Part shown: piece after piece, positions 38,415 through 38,778 of the stretch
Layout: each line of letters opens with the position of its first letter
Numbering within the stretch: position 1 is the first letter of the stretch
Origin: a virus
Strand: one strand, 5' to 3'
IMG/VR virus record: IMGVR_UViG_3300044611_000135
Location: 1-38,778 of that record
DNA length: 38,778 nt
The notes under the pieces: generated by a model
What the model saw: only the letters and a program-made list of their open reading frames with translations
Told to the model about the DNA's origin: nothing
The model's database searches: none
Translations under genes and position numbers: made by a program

Positions 38415-38778
38415 GTTAGTTATTCCTTACATAACACCATCAGGTGTTGTTGACTTAAGGTTCCGTAGTATCCACGGAGAAGACCCTAAATACATAGGTC
38501 TGCCAGGTGCAAAGACAACAATGTTTAATGCTCAGGCAGTGCTAACAGCAGAACAATACATATGCGTAACAGAGGGTGAGATAGACTGCGTAACAGTATC
38601 AGTCAAAACAAATCACCCATCAGTAGGTATTCCAGGCGCTAACAATTGGAAGCCCTACTATACAAAAATATTAGATGACTTTGAAGTAGTTATAGTCTTA
38701 GCAGACGGTGATGCTCCAGGGCTAGAGTTCGGCAAAAAGATTAGCCGAGAACTAAACAATGTAAATATAGTTCAGATG
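38236..38778 (+). CDS. DNA primase Toprim subunit, N-terminal part (runs off window end)
   Basis: Begins at GTG 38236 in the +1 frame relative to the zinc gene, overlapping it by 179 bases. Its early part (YLATRNLSVEEAKRFHLGVV, then KLVIPYITPSGVVDLRFRS, KYIGLPGAKTTMFN) matches the DnaG N-terminal catalytic region. It is followed by the Toprim glutamate in ICVTEGEIDCVTV and the acidic VLADGDAPG. The frame continues at base 164 of the window and ends at 250. With the zinc chain it would form the complete primase as two polypeptides. Confidence 0.85.
   Translation, partial: MRLSNSQRQFLLQATQEYAQHIHQAEDYLATRNLSVEEAKRFHLGVVDNPLPGHEGYKGKLVIPYITPSGVVDLRFRSIHGEDPKYIGLPGAKTTMFNAQAVLTAEQYICVTEGEIDCVTVSVKTNHPSVGIPGANNWKPYYTKILDDFEVVIVLADGDAPGLEFGKKISRELNNVNIVQM
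38616..38778. repeat. Terminal overlap, right copy
   Basis: Matches 1-163 in the same direction with three silent differences at 38637, 38640 and 38652. It marks the closure point of the circular map inside the Toprim gene. Confidence 0.93.

Overview
The window is an essentially complete tailed-phage genome opened inside one gene. Bases 1-163 reappear at 38616-38778 with three mismatches, so the ends join into a circular or circularly permuted map of about 38,615 bp. There is a packaging-to-lysis late block, a replication block, and no integrase, rRNA or recognised tRNA. Base composition is AT-rich by eye. Several small proteins (the CFGCK protein, the CPVC...CW zinc protein, TerL with an N-terminal HTH, a DUF4192-like protein) resemble actinobacteriophage families I know, so an actinobacterial host, perhaps a low-GC aquatic one, is my best inference. 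No tape-measure protein is visible. An adaptor-like and a nozzle-like protein plus three large proteins suited to an ejection role suggest a podovirus-like virion.

Late block, minus strand, transcribed from about 29.6 kb down to 2.98 kb: terminase large subunit, portal, a proteasome-beta/HslV-like Ntn hydrolase, a 130-aa protein, three large candidate internal/ejection proteins (1816, 524 and 483 aa), scaffold, N4-gp56-like major capsid protein, two small conserved head-tail proteins, a run of eight tiny mostly lysine-rich or conserved proteins (four missed by a 60-residue cutoff), adaptor, Ala/Ser-repeat tail fibre, beta-sandwich protein, FnIII/Gly-rich adhesin, an unknown conserved protein, a tail-assembly-like microprotein, a second beta-sandwich protein, glycosyltransferase, 734-aa nozzle-like protein, then lysis genes (membrane protein, M15 endolysin, holin). 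It ends at a strong intrinsic terminator (2896-2940).

Control region, 29483-30241: divergent between the two blocks. It holds a candidate late promoter whose -35 box overlaps a perfect 16-bp palindrome, many ACAG/CTGT elements, a long nested stem-loop, and a GC-rich structured leader ahead of the first early gene.

Early/replication block, plus strand, from 30.2 kb through the junction to 2.76 kb: several zinc-finger microproteins, an SSB-like protein, a secreted lytic transglycosylase, DUF4192-like and DUF932 proteins, a RecB/Cas4-like PD-(D/E)XK nuclease, a RecA/DnaB-type ATPase, a Holliday-junction-resolvase-like nuclease, a primase split into two overlapping frames (zinc domain and Toprim), a nucleotide-modification-associated (DUF1599-like) protein, a second possible nuclease, a sigma-factor-like protein and an FmdB-type zinc ribbon. 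No DNA polymerase is visible, so the phage probably primes and unwinds its own DNA but borrows the host replicase. The sigma-like protein is the obvious candidate for the early-to-late switch.

The points I find most unusual are the Ntn hydrolase in the head module in place of a standard prohead protease, the split overlapping primase, the split DUF5872 pair within a lysine-rich microprotein cluster, the ejection-like block placed before the capsid genes, and several multi-hairpin RNA elements.
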